Source: Bacillus norwichensis
Lineage (GTDB): Bacteria; Bacillota; Bacilli; Bacillales; Bacillaceae_C
Assembly (NCBI RefSeq): GCF_014836955.1
Contig: NZ_JACSPV010000015.1
Location: forward strand, 1-64,000
Length of the DNA stretch: 64,000 nt
Reading direction: 5' to 3'
Position numbers and translations under genes: made by a program. The notes beneath the pieces are model-generated. The model was given only the letters and a program-made list of their open reading frames with translations. It was not told the DNA's origin and searched no databases. Numbering within the stretch: position 1 is the first letter of the stretch; every line of letters starts with the position of its first letter. This document shows positions 41,797 through 49,174 of the stretch, in pieces.

Positions 41797-42789
41797 ATGA
41801 AAAGATTATCGGTTTTATTATTTGCTCTAATACTTGTTTTAGCGGCATGTGGAGGCAAAGATAAGGGTGCCTCTGGCAGCAAGGAAAAAGACGGAGAAGC
41901 TTCCTTTGATGACTTGTTCGTTACGATTGCGACTGGTGGAACTTCCGGAGTTTACTACCCATTAGGGGGAGCGCTTGCAACGATTTTGGAAGATAACCTT
42001 GGAATTGATGCTTCAGTCCAGGCAACGCAAGCTTCGGTTGAAAATGTCAATTTGATTCTAAGTGATCGTGCTGAACTAGCTTTTATCACTGGGGATACAG
42101 GATTCCAGGCGTATGAAGGATCGGGTGCATTTGAAAAAGAAGGAGCGAAAAAGGATTTAAGAGCGCTTGCTTCTTTTTATCCAAACTTTCTGCAAATCAT
42201 TGCTACAGAAGACTCTGGTATTAAATCTTTCAAAGATCTAAAAGGGAAAAAGATTGCTGTTGGTGCACCAAACTCCGGTACTGAGCTTGCTGCACGGGTT
42301 CTGTTGGAAGGTCATGGAATGAGTTATGACGATATTACTCCAGACTACTTGTCTTTTGCAGAGGCGGCGGAACAAATGAAAAATGGTATTATTGATGCTG
42401 CAATTCTAAGCAGTGGTATTCCGAACTCTGCCATTATGGACCTGGAAACAACGCACGGCGTTAACTTTCTTCCAATTGAAGATGATGCTATGAAATATTT
42501 GACTGAGAAGTACTCTTATCTGAAAGAAGCGAAAATCCCAGCGGGATCATACAGCAATAAGGAAGATATTCCAGCAATATCTATCACAAATGCGTTGATT
42601 GTAAGCAAGGACTTATCAGAAGAAGAAGTGTACCATATTACGAAAGCGATTTATGAAAATCTCGATACTTTGAAAAATGCCCACAGTGCAGCAGAAGATA
42701 TTGATGTGAAGAATGCTCCAGAGGGACTTGGCATTCCATTGCATCCGGGCGCAGAGAAGTATTATAAAGAAGAAGGCGTTATAAAATAA
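41797..42789 (+). CDS. TAXI family TRAP solute-binding lipoprotein (normal order)
   Basis: A 330-aa TAXI binding protein. The lipoprotein signal ends in LAAC (Cys18). The order is the usual one: IATGGTSGVYYPLGG at the mature N-terminus, SVENVNLILSDRAELAFITGD, SGIKSFKDLKGKKIAVGAPNSGTE marking entry to the second lobe, then EGLGIPLHPGAEKYYKEEGV at the end. It captures a small organic anion, probably an acidic or amino-acid-like compound, and passes it to the fused permease at 43307. The start is ATG 41797 after GGAGGGT. Expression should depend on sigma-54 and the NtrC-type regulator. It also serves as the reference that exposes the permutation in the paralogue at 45492. Confidence 0.93.
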   Translation: MKRLSVLLFALILVLAACGGKDKGASGSKEKDGEASFDDLFVTIATGGTSGVYYPLGGALATILEDNLGIDASVQATQASVENVNLILSDRAELAFITGDTGFQAYEGSGAFEKEGAKKDLRALASFYPNFLQIIATEDSGIKSFKDLKGKKIAVGAPNSGTELAARVLLEGHGMSYDDITPDYLSFAEAAEQMKNGIIDAAILSSGIPNSAIMDLETTHGVNFLPIEDDAMKYLTEKYSYLKEAKIPAGSYSNKEDIPAISITNALIVSKDLSEEEVYHITKAIYENLDTLKNAHSAAEDIDVKNAPEGLGIPLHPGAEKYYKEEGVIK

Positions 42790-42805
42790 ACAGTCAAACA
42801 AAGAC

Positions 42806-42833
42806 AAGAAGGAGCTGGCTCCAGCTCCTTCTT
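42806..42833 (+). other. Intercistronic hairpin between binding protein and permease genes
   Basis: A perfect 13-bp stem AAGAAGGAGCTGG/CCAGCTCCTTCTT around a two-base loop, with no T tract. Placement after a binding-protein gene suggests an mRNA-stabilising or processing hairpin that keeps binding-protein levels above permease levels. Confidence 0.65.
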
Positions 42834-42848
42834 CATAAAAAGAGCTTA

Positions 42849-43301
42849 TTGATTGTCGCTATTATTTGTTTTATTCTTTTATTCGTTTTTTTGTATGACA
42901 AGCATCGAACCCTTGAACTTGTCTTGAAGGATCAAGAAGATGGAACTGAATATATAAGAAAAGAAGTCAACCCAGGCGATGAAATCGTTATACATTGGAG
43001 ACATTCAGTTGAGAGAACCATTTGGGAAGAAAAATTAAAAATTGAAAAAGATAGAACGTTCACGTTGACTGAAACGCGTTTCCAATCATTTGGAGCTGGA
43101 GTTCCGAATGATAAGGGTGGGAAAGTTTCAATCAAAGACGGCTTTGTGGTCATGGAAGATTTGAATGAGAAGAAGTCAGCTTATTATTGGATTCATTCCC
43201 AGCTGGCTGAATTGACAGTATATAGAAATGGAACAAAACTTCTGCTGCCTGATGATATTCCTCATCATCATAAAGTGGAGATGATCATAGAGAAGGGGTG
43301 A
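42849..43301 (+). CDS. DUF1850 small membrane-anchored protein of TAXI-TRAP operon
   Basis: A 150-aa protein with one N-terminal hydrophobic helix (IVAIICFILLFVFLY) and a beta-rich outer domain. It carries the DUF1850 features IHWRHSVERTIWEE, FQSFGAGVPND and IHSQ. DUF1850 genes are habitually found between the TAXI binding protein and the fused permease. The biochemical role is unknown; an accessory TRAP subunit is the usual guess. The start is TTG 42849 with AAAGAG upstream. The stop overlaps the region of the permease RBS, five bases before the permease ATG. Confidence 0.8.
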   Translation: MIVAIICFILLFVFLYDKHRTLELVLKDQEDGTEYIRKEVNPGDEIVIHWRHSVERTIWEEKLKIEKDRTFTLTETRFQSFGAGVPNDKGGKVSIKDGFVVMEDLNEKKSAYYWIHSQLAELTVYRNGTKLLLPDDIPHHHKVEMIIEKG

Positions 43302-43306
43302 CAATA

Positions 43307-45271
43307 ATGAAAAAAGAAACAATTGGACAGGAAGCCGACATGGAACAAGGTCATGTGGAAATTTTAGAGAAGTACGATGCGGAATCACGCTTCCGTATAT
43401 TTAAAAATAAGTACATGACATTGTTAATTTCTATCATCGCAGTCGGTTTTTCATTATATCATTTATACACATCTGTTTTCGGAGCTCCTGCTACCATCAA
43501 ACACCGGGCTATTCACGTAGCACTTGTCCTCGTTTTGATCTTTTTATTATATCCGGCAAGCAAAAAGATGAGCAGAAGCAAGCTGAACTGGTTTGATGCT
43601 ATTTTAGCTATTTTATCTATATCCACGGCTGTCTATATTTTTGCGGATTATTTGGGAATTATTCAAAGGGGCGGGATCCCGAACGGCATGGATGTTGCTT
43701 TCGGTGTCCTACTTGTAATCCTTGTTTTGGAAGCTGCACGCAGGGTGACTGGCTGGGCACTTCCATTGCTTGCTATTTTATTTTTCCTTTATGCTTTATA
43801 TGGTCGCAGTTTTTCTGGCATATTCCGGCACAGGGGCTATGAATGGGATATGGTCGTCAATCAGCTTTATGTGACGACGGAAGGAATATTTGGAACAGCA
43901 GTTGGTGTATCTGCGACATACATTTTTCTATTCATTCTTTTTGGAGCTGTTTTGGGAAGGTCAGGAATGGGACAGTTTTTTAACGACTTCGCCCTTGCGG
44001 TTGCAGGTCATACAAAAGGAGGACCTGCAAAAGTGGCCGTTATGGCAAGCGGGCTGTTGGGAAGTATCAACGGATCTGCGATAGCCAACGTTGTTACAAC
44101 GGGTGCATTTACCATTCCTCTAATGAAAAAAATCGGTTATAAAAAGGATTTTGCTGGGGCTGTTGAAGCGACAGCTTCGGTAGGTGGACAAATTCTTCCT
44201 CCGGTCATGGGTGCTGCCGCTTTTATCATGGCAGAGATGCTTAATATGCCATATTCTCAAGTGGCTGTTGCCGCCATTTTACCCGCGGGACTATATTATT
44301 TGGGTATCATCACGCAGATTCATTTAAGAGCATCAAAAGATGGTCTGCAAGGTATTAAGAAATCAGAACTTCCGAAGGTTTCAGATGTTATGAAAGAGCG
44401 AGGACATTTGTTCCTACCGCTTCTGTTCTTGATTTATATGCTTTTCTTTAGTGGTAAAACAATTATATTTGCCGCGTTCTGGACTATTGTTGTCACGGTT
44501 CTTGCCGCGCAACTAAGAAAAACAACTAGAATGTCTTTCAAAGACATCATGGGAGCGTTGGAAGACGGTGCGCGTTCAGCGTTGTCTGTTGCTGTAGCAT
44601 GTGCTGCGGTTGGAATTATTGTTGGTGTGGCTACACTTACAGGTTTCGGTTTGAAGCTTGCAAGCGGAATCGTTGCTGTTGGTGGAGACAGCTTGTTCTT
44701 GACCTTAGTGTTTACAATGATCGCTTGTATTATTTTAGGCATGGGGCTGCCTAGTATCCCGACATATATCATCACTGCAACAATGGCAGCACCTGCACTT
44801 GTACAGCAAGGCGTTCCACCGTTTGTTGCGCATATGTTCGTCTTTTATTTTGGTCTGTTTGCGAATCTTACTCCTCCGGTTGCTCTTGCTGCGTTTGCAG
44901 CTGCCGGTATTTCGGGAGGTAGTCCAATGCGAACGGGATTTGTCTCTATGAAACTGGCGATCGCCGGGTTTATCGTGCCATTCACTTTTGTATATAATCA
45001 TTCTTTGTTGATGATTGATACAACATTTTTCGAAGGTGCGATCGTCACTGTCACTTCCATAGTAGGGGTAATTATGTTGGGAGTTGCAGCAGAGGGCTTT
45101 TTATTCACTGAGATGAATTGGCTGTTTAGAATACTATCACTTGTTGGTTCTGTTTTATTGATCACTCCAAATATGATGCAGGATGTGATCGGTGTTTCTA
45201 TTATAGTGATCATTTTTGTTATCCAGCTATTTAAGGTGAAAAAGCATAAAGATATGGCAGTAGCGTCATAG
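43307..45271 (+). CDS. TRAP transporter fused permease (DctQM fusion), TAXI type 1
   Basis: A 654-aa polytopic protein with the small DctQ-like four-helix part (about residues 30-160) fused to the large DctM part. Marks include EAARRVTGWALPLLA, GSINGSAIANVVTTGAFTIPLMKKIGY, EATASVGGQILPPVMGAAAFIMAEML, and CIILGMGLPSIPTYIITATMAAPAL, the repeated DctM ion-site pattern. TRAP carriers use a Na+ gradient for high-affinity import. The start is ATG 43307 after GGGGTGA; a GTG at 43298 overlaps the preceding stop. It is followed by an intrinsic terminator, closing the operon. Confidence 0.93.
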   Translation: MKKETIGQEADMEQGHVEILEKYDAESRFRIFKNKYMTLLISIIAVGFSLYHLYTSVFGAPATIKHRAIHVALVLVLIFLLYPASKKMSRSKLNWFDAILAILSISTAVYIFADYLGIIQRGGIPNGMDVAFGVLLVILVLEAARRVTGWALPLLAILFFLYALYGRSFSGIFRHRGYEWDMVVNQLYVTTEGIFGTAVGVSATYIFLFILFGAVLGRSGMGQFFNDFALAVAGHTKGGPAKVAVMASGLLGSINGSAIANVVTTGAFTIPLMKKIGYKKDFAGAVEATASVGGQILPPVMGAAAFIMAEMLNMPYSQVAVAAILPAGLYYLGIITQIHLRASKDGLQGIKKSELPKVSDVMKERGHLFLPLLFLIYMLFFSGKTIIFAAFWTIVVTVLAAQLRKTTRMSFKDIMGALEDGARSALSVAVACAAVGIIVGVATLTGFGLKLASGIVAVGGDSLFLTLVFTMIACIILGMGLPSIPTYIITATMAAPALVQQGVPPFVAHMFVFYFGLFANLTPPVALAAFAAAGISGGSPMRTGFVSMKLAIAGFIVPFTFVYNHSLLMIDTTFFEGAIVTVTSIVGVIMLGVAAEGFLFTEMNWLFRILSLVGSVLLITPNMMQDVIGVSIIVIIFVIQLFKVKKHKDMAVAS

Positions 45272-45279
45272 TTTGGTTA

Positions 45280-45312
45280 ACAGGCGGTTGAATCTTTGAC
45301 CGCCTGCTTCTT
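45280..45312 (+). terminator. Intrinsic terminator of TAXI-TRAP operon 1
   Basis: Stem CAGGCGGT/ACCGCCTG with a ten-base loop, then CTTCTT. Confidence 0.75.
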
Positions 45313-45365
45313 AATAAAATATCGGATATTCAAACTTTGAAAAATTAAGATGTCTGAATATTTTA

Positions 45366-45394
45366 TTGAAGTGTGAATATAATTTTGATATACT
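45366..45394 (+). promoter_or_regulatory. Sigma-A promoter of permuted TAXI gene
   Basis: TTGAAG (45366-45371), 17-base spacer, TATACT (45389-45394). Transcription should begin near 45401. Confidence 0.7.
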
Positions 45395-45434
45395 AATAGA
45401 CGTCAGTACTAGTTTTTATTTTTTTATAAGTTTA

Positions 45435-45448
45435 TGAAAGCGGTGTCA
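45435..45448 (+). promoter_or_regulatory. CcpA cre site
   Basis: TGAAAGCGGTGTCA fits the cre consensus TGWAANCGNTNWCA at every fixed position. It lies about 35 bases after the predicted transcription start, a position where CcpA blocks elongation, so the permuted TAXI gene is probably repressed by preferred carbon sources. Confidence 0.75.
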
Positions 45449-45491
45449 ATGTTAGAAGAAATATATAAAATTGTATGAAGGGGGAAAATGG

Positions 45492-46520
45492 ATGTTTACT
45501 AAAAAAAGAATTTCGTTCATTGCAGTACTATTCATGATCGCCGCATTGCTTGCAGCATGCAGCAGTGGCTCAAGTGGTGGTGGAGGCGGAGGTGGCAAGA
45601 AGAAAATAGCGATCGGGCCGCCTGCCAGTGAAACAAACTCTGTTTCAAAACTGATTATGGAAGCTTACAGTATTGAAGAAGGAGATTATGAGGCCTTTCA
45701 GGAAGCTTTTGGAGATGCGGCTGATGGAGTCCAAGATGGGAATATTGAAGTATCAATAGGAATCCTTGGTTTACCAGCTGGAAGCATTGAGAGCCTGCAA
45801 GCCTCGGCCGGCGATGTTAAAATGCTTGGTCTTTCTGATGAGGCAATCAAGTATATTGAGGAGAATAGCGGATACAAGCGACACACCATTCCGAAAGACA
45901 CGTATGATTTTCTTGATGCAGATGTCGAAACAGTAACTGCTTATGCTGTTTTAATGGGGAACGCAGATACGATCGATGAAGAACTTGGATATGAACTTGC
46001 CAAAATCATGGTTGAGAATGCGAGTGAAAACACGCATGATCAGGCTAAGCAAATGACACTGGAAAATGCGTTGAATGGGGCGGAAGGGCTACCTATTCAT
46101 CCAGGTGCCAAGAAATATTATGAAGAACAAGGATTGAAAGTTGATAACCCTGTGGCTGAACTTAAGGCTAATAAAAAAGATAGAAAGAATGAGTTGATTC
46201 TCGGCACTGGAAGCCAGGGAGGAACTTATTATCCACTCGGGGGAGAGATGGCTAATATTTGGAATAAACATATCGATGGCGTTAACGTAACGAACACTGA
46301 AACAGGTGCTTCCATTGAAAACCTTGCAAGTATTCGTGATGGAAACATGGATCTGGGGATGACTGTCCATGTGCCTGCACTTTCAGCGATTGAAGGAAAA
46401 GGTGACTTTGAAGGGGCGCAAGTGGAGAATGCCGCTTTCATCGGTCATATTTATCCTGAAGTCGTCCAAATTGTCACACGTGAAAAAACAGGAATTAAGA
46501 GTTTGGATGATCTGAAATAA
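45492..46520 (+). CDS. TAXI family TRAP solute-binding lipoprotein, circularly permuted
   Basis: A 342-aa lipoprotein (lipobox LLAAC, Cys23, then a Gly-rich linker of seven glycines). The TAXI fold is present but in swapped order. Residues 36 to about 216 are the usual second part, from KKKIAIGPPASETN to LPIHPGAKKYYEEQGLKV. Residues about 217-234 are a charged linker (PVAELKANKKDRKNE). Residues 235-342 are the usual first part, from LILGTGSQGGTYYPLGG to TGIKSLDDLK, where the stop falls. In the normal paralogue at 41797, KSFKDLK runs directly into GKKIAVG; here those two edges are the C-terminus and the N-terminus. The frame is open throughout. The start is ATG 45492 after AAGGGGGAA. It is probably the binding protein of the permease at 46887. 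Confidence 0.9.
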   Translation: MFTKKRISFIAVLFMIAALLAACSSGSSGGGGGGGKKKIAIGPPASETNSVSKLIMEAYSIEEGDYEAFQEAFGDAADGVQDGNIEVSIGILGLPAGSIESLQASAGDVKMLGLSDEAIKYIEENSGYKRHTIPKDTYDFLDADVETVTAYAVLMGNADTIDEELGYELAKIMVENASENTHDQAKQMTLENALNGAEGLPIHPGAKKYYEEQGLKVDNPVAELKANKKDRKNELILGTGSQGGTYYPLGGEMANIWNKHIDGVNVTNTETGASIENLASIRDGNMDLGMTVHVPALSAIEGKGDFEGAQVENAAFIGHIYPEVVQIVTREKTGIKSLDDLK

Positions 46521-46622
46521 AAAAAGCTGGTGCAAGATGAGGTAGAAGTTCTTATATTACAGTAGCACTCGGCCTTTATCATTGAATCAATGGTAGAAAC
46601 TGACATACCTTATCACGAAGTG

Positions 46623-46780
46623 TTTTAACCTTCATTTAGCAGAAGTCTCCCACTTCTGTAAGTGGTGAGATGAAGCCTAACTGAAAAAAGTTAAAGCCTT
46701 TGGCGGATTCCACAGATTTTTCAGAGGAAATTTATCGAGTGGAGCTTGATAAAATCAAATACGCCAAGGCGCATTTGATT
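46623..46780 (+). repeat. Dispersed structured repeat, family 1, copy F (shortened centre)
   Basis: TTTTAACC then TTCATTTAGCAGAAGTC; perfect hairpin CCACTT-CTGT-AAGTGG; AAAAAAGTTAAAGCC; GGCGGATTCCACAGA; TTTATCGAGTGGAGCTTGATAAA stem; then AAATACGCCAAGGCG and CATTTGATT. About 40 bases of the TATTCCATTCAGTGAGG region are absent. It lies between the permuted binding-protein gene and its permease. Confidence 0.83.
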
Positions 46781-46795
46781 TTATAAAAGGGGTGG

Positions 46796-46832
46796 AAAAG
46801 GGATGATTGTACATACCGTCATCCCTTTTTTC
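46796..46832 (+). terminator. Intrinsic terminator between permuted TAXI gene and permease 2
   Basis: Stem AAAAGGGATGA/TCATCCCTTTT with a 12-base loop and a T run. It may attenuate read-through into the permease gene, which starts 55 bases later. Confidence 0.8.
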
Positions 46833-46886
46833 ACTTTGAAAGGGCTGTTAGCGCTTTTCGCAATTAACTTGGAGTGAGGTGTCTTT

Positions 46887-48845
46887 ATGAAAGAGAAGGA
46901 ACATCTGGATGCCCAGGAAATACTAGAGAAGTATGATAGAGAGAATCAGTTTAGGACTTCAATTGGGAAATGGGCATGGATTGTTACACTTCTAGGAGTT
47001 TCTTTGACAGTGTTCCATTTATACACTGGTTATTTTGGAACCTTGCCTTCCCAAAAGCAGGGTGCGATCCATTTGGGTACAGCTCTTGGAATTATCTATT
47101 TGCTTTTCCCTGCTAAGAAAGGAATGCACAAGGTACAAAAGAAAGTTCCTTGGTATGATGTCGTGTTGGCATTCACTGCCATGTATGTCACTTACCACAA
47201 AATCTTCTTCTTTGACTCAATTTTAAAAAGCAGGATCACTGGATATACTACGATTGATATTATTATATCCATTATAGGGATTCTCCTCGTTTTGGAAGCG
47301 ACCCGCAGAACGGTAGGGGTACCTATTGTTATTGTGGCGAGCATCACTATTTTATACGCTATTTTCGGCAAGCACATTCCGACAACGATCTTGTCGCATC
47401 CGGGATTCTCTGTAGATAGGATTGCTCCAAATCTTTGGTATCAGGAGAGTGGTGTTTTTGGAACACCTGTCCAAATCTCGGCCAAATTTATTTTTCTCTT
47501 TCTATTTTTTGGTGTCATGCTTGTCCACACAAAAATCGGTCAGTTTTTTAATGATCTAGCCTTTTCGCTGACTGGACGTTTTACGGGAGGGACTGCAAAG
47601 ACAGCTGTTGTTGCCAGTGCCCTGCAAGGTATGGTTTCCGGGAGCTCTGTCGGAAATACGGTTGCCTCTGGTTCTTTTACAATCCCTATGATGAAAAAAT
47701 CAGGGTTTACTCCTGAGTTTGCAGGGGCAACAGAGGCTTCAGCATCAACAGGCGGACAGATTATGCCACCGATTATGGGAGCAGCAGCCTTTATCATGAT
47801 GGAATACCTTGGTGTTCCCTATTCCACTATCATGCTTGCAGCTATGATTCCAGCTGTTCTATATTTTACAGGCATTTTTATCGGGACTCATTTCGAAGCG
47901 AAAAGGTTGAAGATTTTTGGCTTGCCGAAATCGCAACTGCCAGTATTCAAAGATTTAATGCTGAAAAATGGATTTATGCTTTTGCCGGTTGTAGTCATGA
48001 TCGGCACGATTCTCTCGGGATTTACTCCGCAAAGGGCGGCGCTGCTGGGAATTGGAGCTGTATTCATCGTAAGCTTGGTTAGGAAAGACACAAGGCTTTC
48101 TATTCGGAAAATCTTTGAAGTGCTTGAACAGGGTGCCAGGGTAGCACTGCCGGTTATTGCAGCTGTAGCAACTGCTGGGATTATTGCTGGGGTTGTCAGC
48201 ATGACGGGACTTGGTGCCAAATTTGCTTCAGGAATTATCGCTTTATCGAGCGGACATTTAATTTTGGCTCTTTTCTTTACAATGATTGCTTGTATCATTC
48301 TTGGAATGGGTCTTCCAACAACCGCAAATTATGTAGTTACAGCAACGGTCGCAGCACCGGCTCTTATCAATGAGTTCGGCTTGGCGCCTATTGCAGTTCA
48401 TATGTTTGTATTCTATTTTGGGATTGTGGCGGACATCACTCCACCGGTCTGCTTGGCTGCTTATGCTGGAGCGGGCATTGCCAGGGGCAACCCATTTAAA
48501 ACAGGAGTCATTGCGGTAAAGCTTGCTATTGCAGCTTTTATCGTTCCATACATTTTTATTTATAATCCAATTTTAGTTTTGGTGGATGTAACGCCTTTAG
48601 CGCTTATATTTGCCATCGCCACCTCATTAATCGGGATGGCTGGTATCAGCAGTGCGGTCGTTGGGTTTTACGCTCGGAATTCATTAATGTGGGAGAGACT
48701 GGCCCTTTTTGCTGGTGGACTCATGATGATCTTCCCAGAAACCATCAGCGACTTCGTTGGCGCAGCTATCCTATTGGGTATTTGGTTTATCCAAAAACAG
48801 CGTAAGGATGACAGCGGGCAAATCAAACCACAAATTTCAATGTGA
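46887..48845 (+). CDS. TRAP transporter fused permease (DctQM fusion), TAXI type 2
   Basis: A 652-aa paralogue of the permease at 43307. It has the DctQ-like segment in the first 160 residues and DctM marks: EATRRTVGVPIVIV, GMVSGSSVGNTVASGSFTIPMMKKSGF, EASASTGGQIMPPIMGAAAFIMMEYL and CIILGMGLPTTANYVVTATVAAPAL. It should import the ligand of the permuted binding lipoprotein by Na+ symport. The start ATG 46887 follows GGAGTGAGG. No DUF1850 gene accompanies it, unlike the first system. A terminator follows, then the sigma-54-controlled catabolic cluster. The imported compound may therefore be the substrate of the PxpBC/HyuAB enzymes, which is inference from order. Confidence 0.93.
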   Translation: MKEKEHLDAQEILEKYDRENQFRTSIGKWAWIVTLLGVSLTVFHLYTGYFGTLPSQKQGAIHLGTALGIIYLLFPAKKGMHKVQKKVPWYDVVLAFTAMYVTYHKIFFFDSILKSRITGYTTIDIIISIIGILLVLEATRRTVGVPIVIVASITILYAIFGKHIPTTILSHPGFSVDRIAPNLWYQESGVFGTPVQISAKFIFLFLFFGVMLVHTKIGQFFNDLAFSLTGRFTGGTAKTAVVASALQGMVSGSSVGNTVASGSFTIPMMKKSGFTPEFAGATEASASTGGQIMPPIMGAAAFIMMEYLGVPYSTIMLAAMIPAVLYFTGIFIGTHFEAKRLKIFGLPKSQLPVFKDLMLKNGFMLLPVVVMIGTILSGFTPQRAALLGIGAVFIVSLVRKDTRLSIRKIFEVLEQGARVALPVIAAVATAGIIAGVVSMTGLGAKFASGIIALSSGHLILALFFTMIACIILGMGLPTTANYVVTATVAAPALINEFGLAPIAVHMFVFYFGIVADITPPVCLAAYAGAGIARGNPFKTGVIAVKLAIAAFIVPYIFIYNPILVLVDVTPLALIFAIATSLIGMAGISSAVVGFYARNSLMWERLALFAGGLMMIFPETISDFVGAAILLGIWFIQKQRKDDSGQIKPQISM

Positions 48846-48853
48846 TTTTTATT

Positions 48854-48893
48854 AAGAATCCTCTATTCGCTTTATGTGTAATAGGGGATTCTT
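48854..48893 (+). terminator. Intrinsic terminator after TRAP permease 2
   Basis: A 14-bp stem AAGAATCCTCTATT/AATAGGGGATTCTT with one G-T pair, ending in TTTG. Confidence 0.8.
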
Positions 48894-48983
48894 TGATTTG
48901 TATACCCCTTTCCTTTTTGTAATCAAACACGATACTTAAATGACTAGATAAACCTAAATGAAGATTTCCAGATGTCTTTTTGG

Positions 48984-49019
48984 TTTGCACTATTGCAAAT
49001 CATTTTGCAATAGTGCAAA
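48984..49019. promoter_or_regulatory. Nested palindromic enhancer (upstream activator site)
   Basis: Two 16-base arms, TTTGCACTATTGCAAA and TTTGCAATAGTGCAAA, are exact reverse complements separated by four bases. Each arm is itself a dyad TTTGCA-N4-TGCAAA. The centre lies about 94 bases before the -24 box at 49095, the usual distance for an activator of sigma-54 polymerase. The activator encoded just downstream is the likely ligand. Confidence 0.75.
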
Positions 49020-49093
49020 ATTAATAATGTATCAATCATCTTTGAAACTATTGAAAACGTTGTCTTTGTCGAAAAAAAGATGATTCTGATGAA

Positions 49094-49112
49094 TTGGCAT
49101 GCATCTTGCAAT
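49094..49112 (+). promoter_or_regulatory. Sigma-54 promoter of activator/Pxp/Hyu operon
   Basis: TTGGCAT-GCATC-TTGCAAT, identical to the promoter at 41737 outside the spacer. It lies 62 bases before the activator start, implying autoregulation of the sigma-54 activator. Confidence 0.83.
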
Positions 49113-49174
49113 ATTGAAAAGGTATAAAGCATGCCGTCACTTTTAAAAGAATGCGAAGAATCGGAGGAACATAC

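Noticed and set aside
45492-46520. Reading the second TAXI gene as a simple truncation or frameshifted pseudogene
   Set aside because: Both halves are complete, in one uninterrupted frame and merely swapped, so permutation explains it better than decay.
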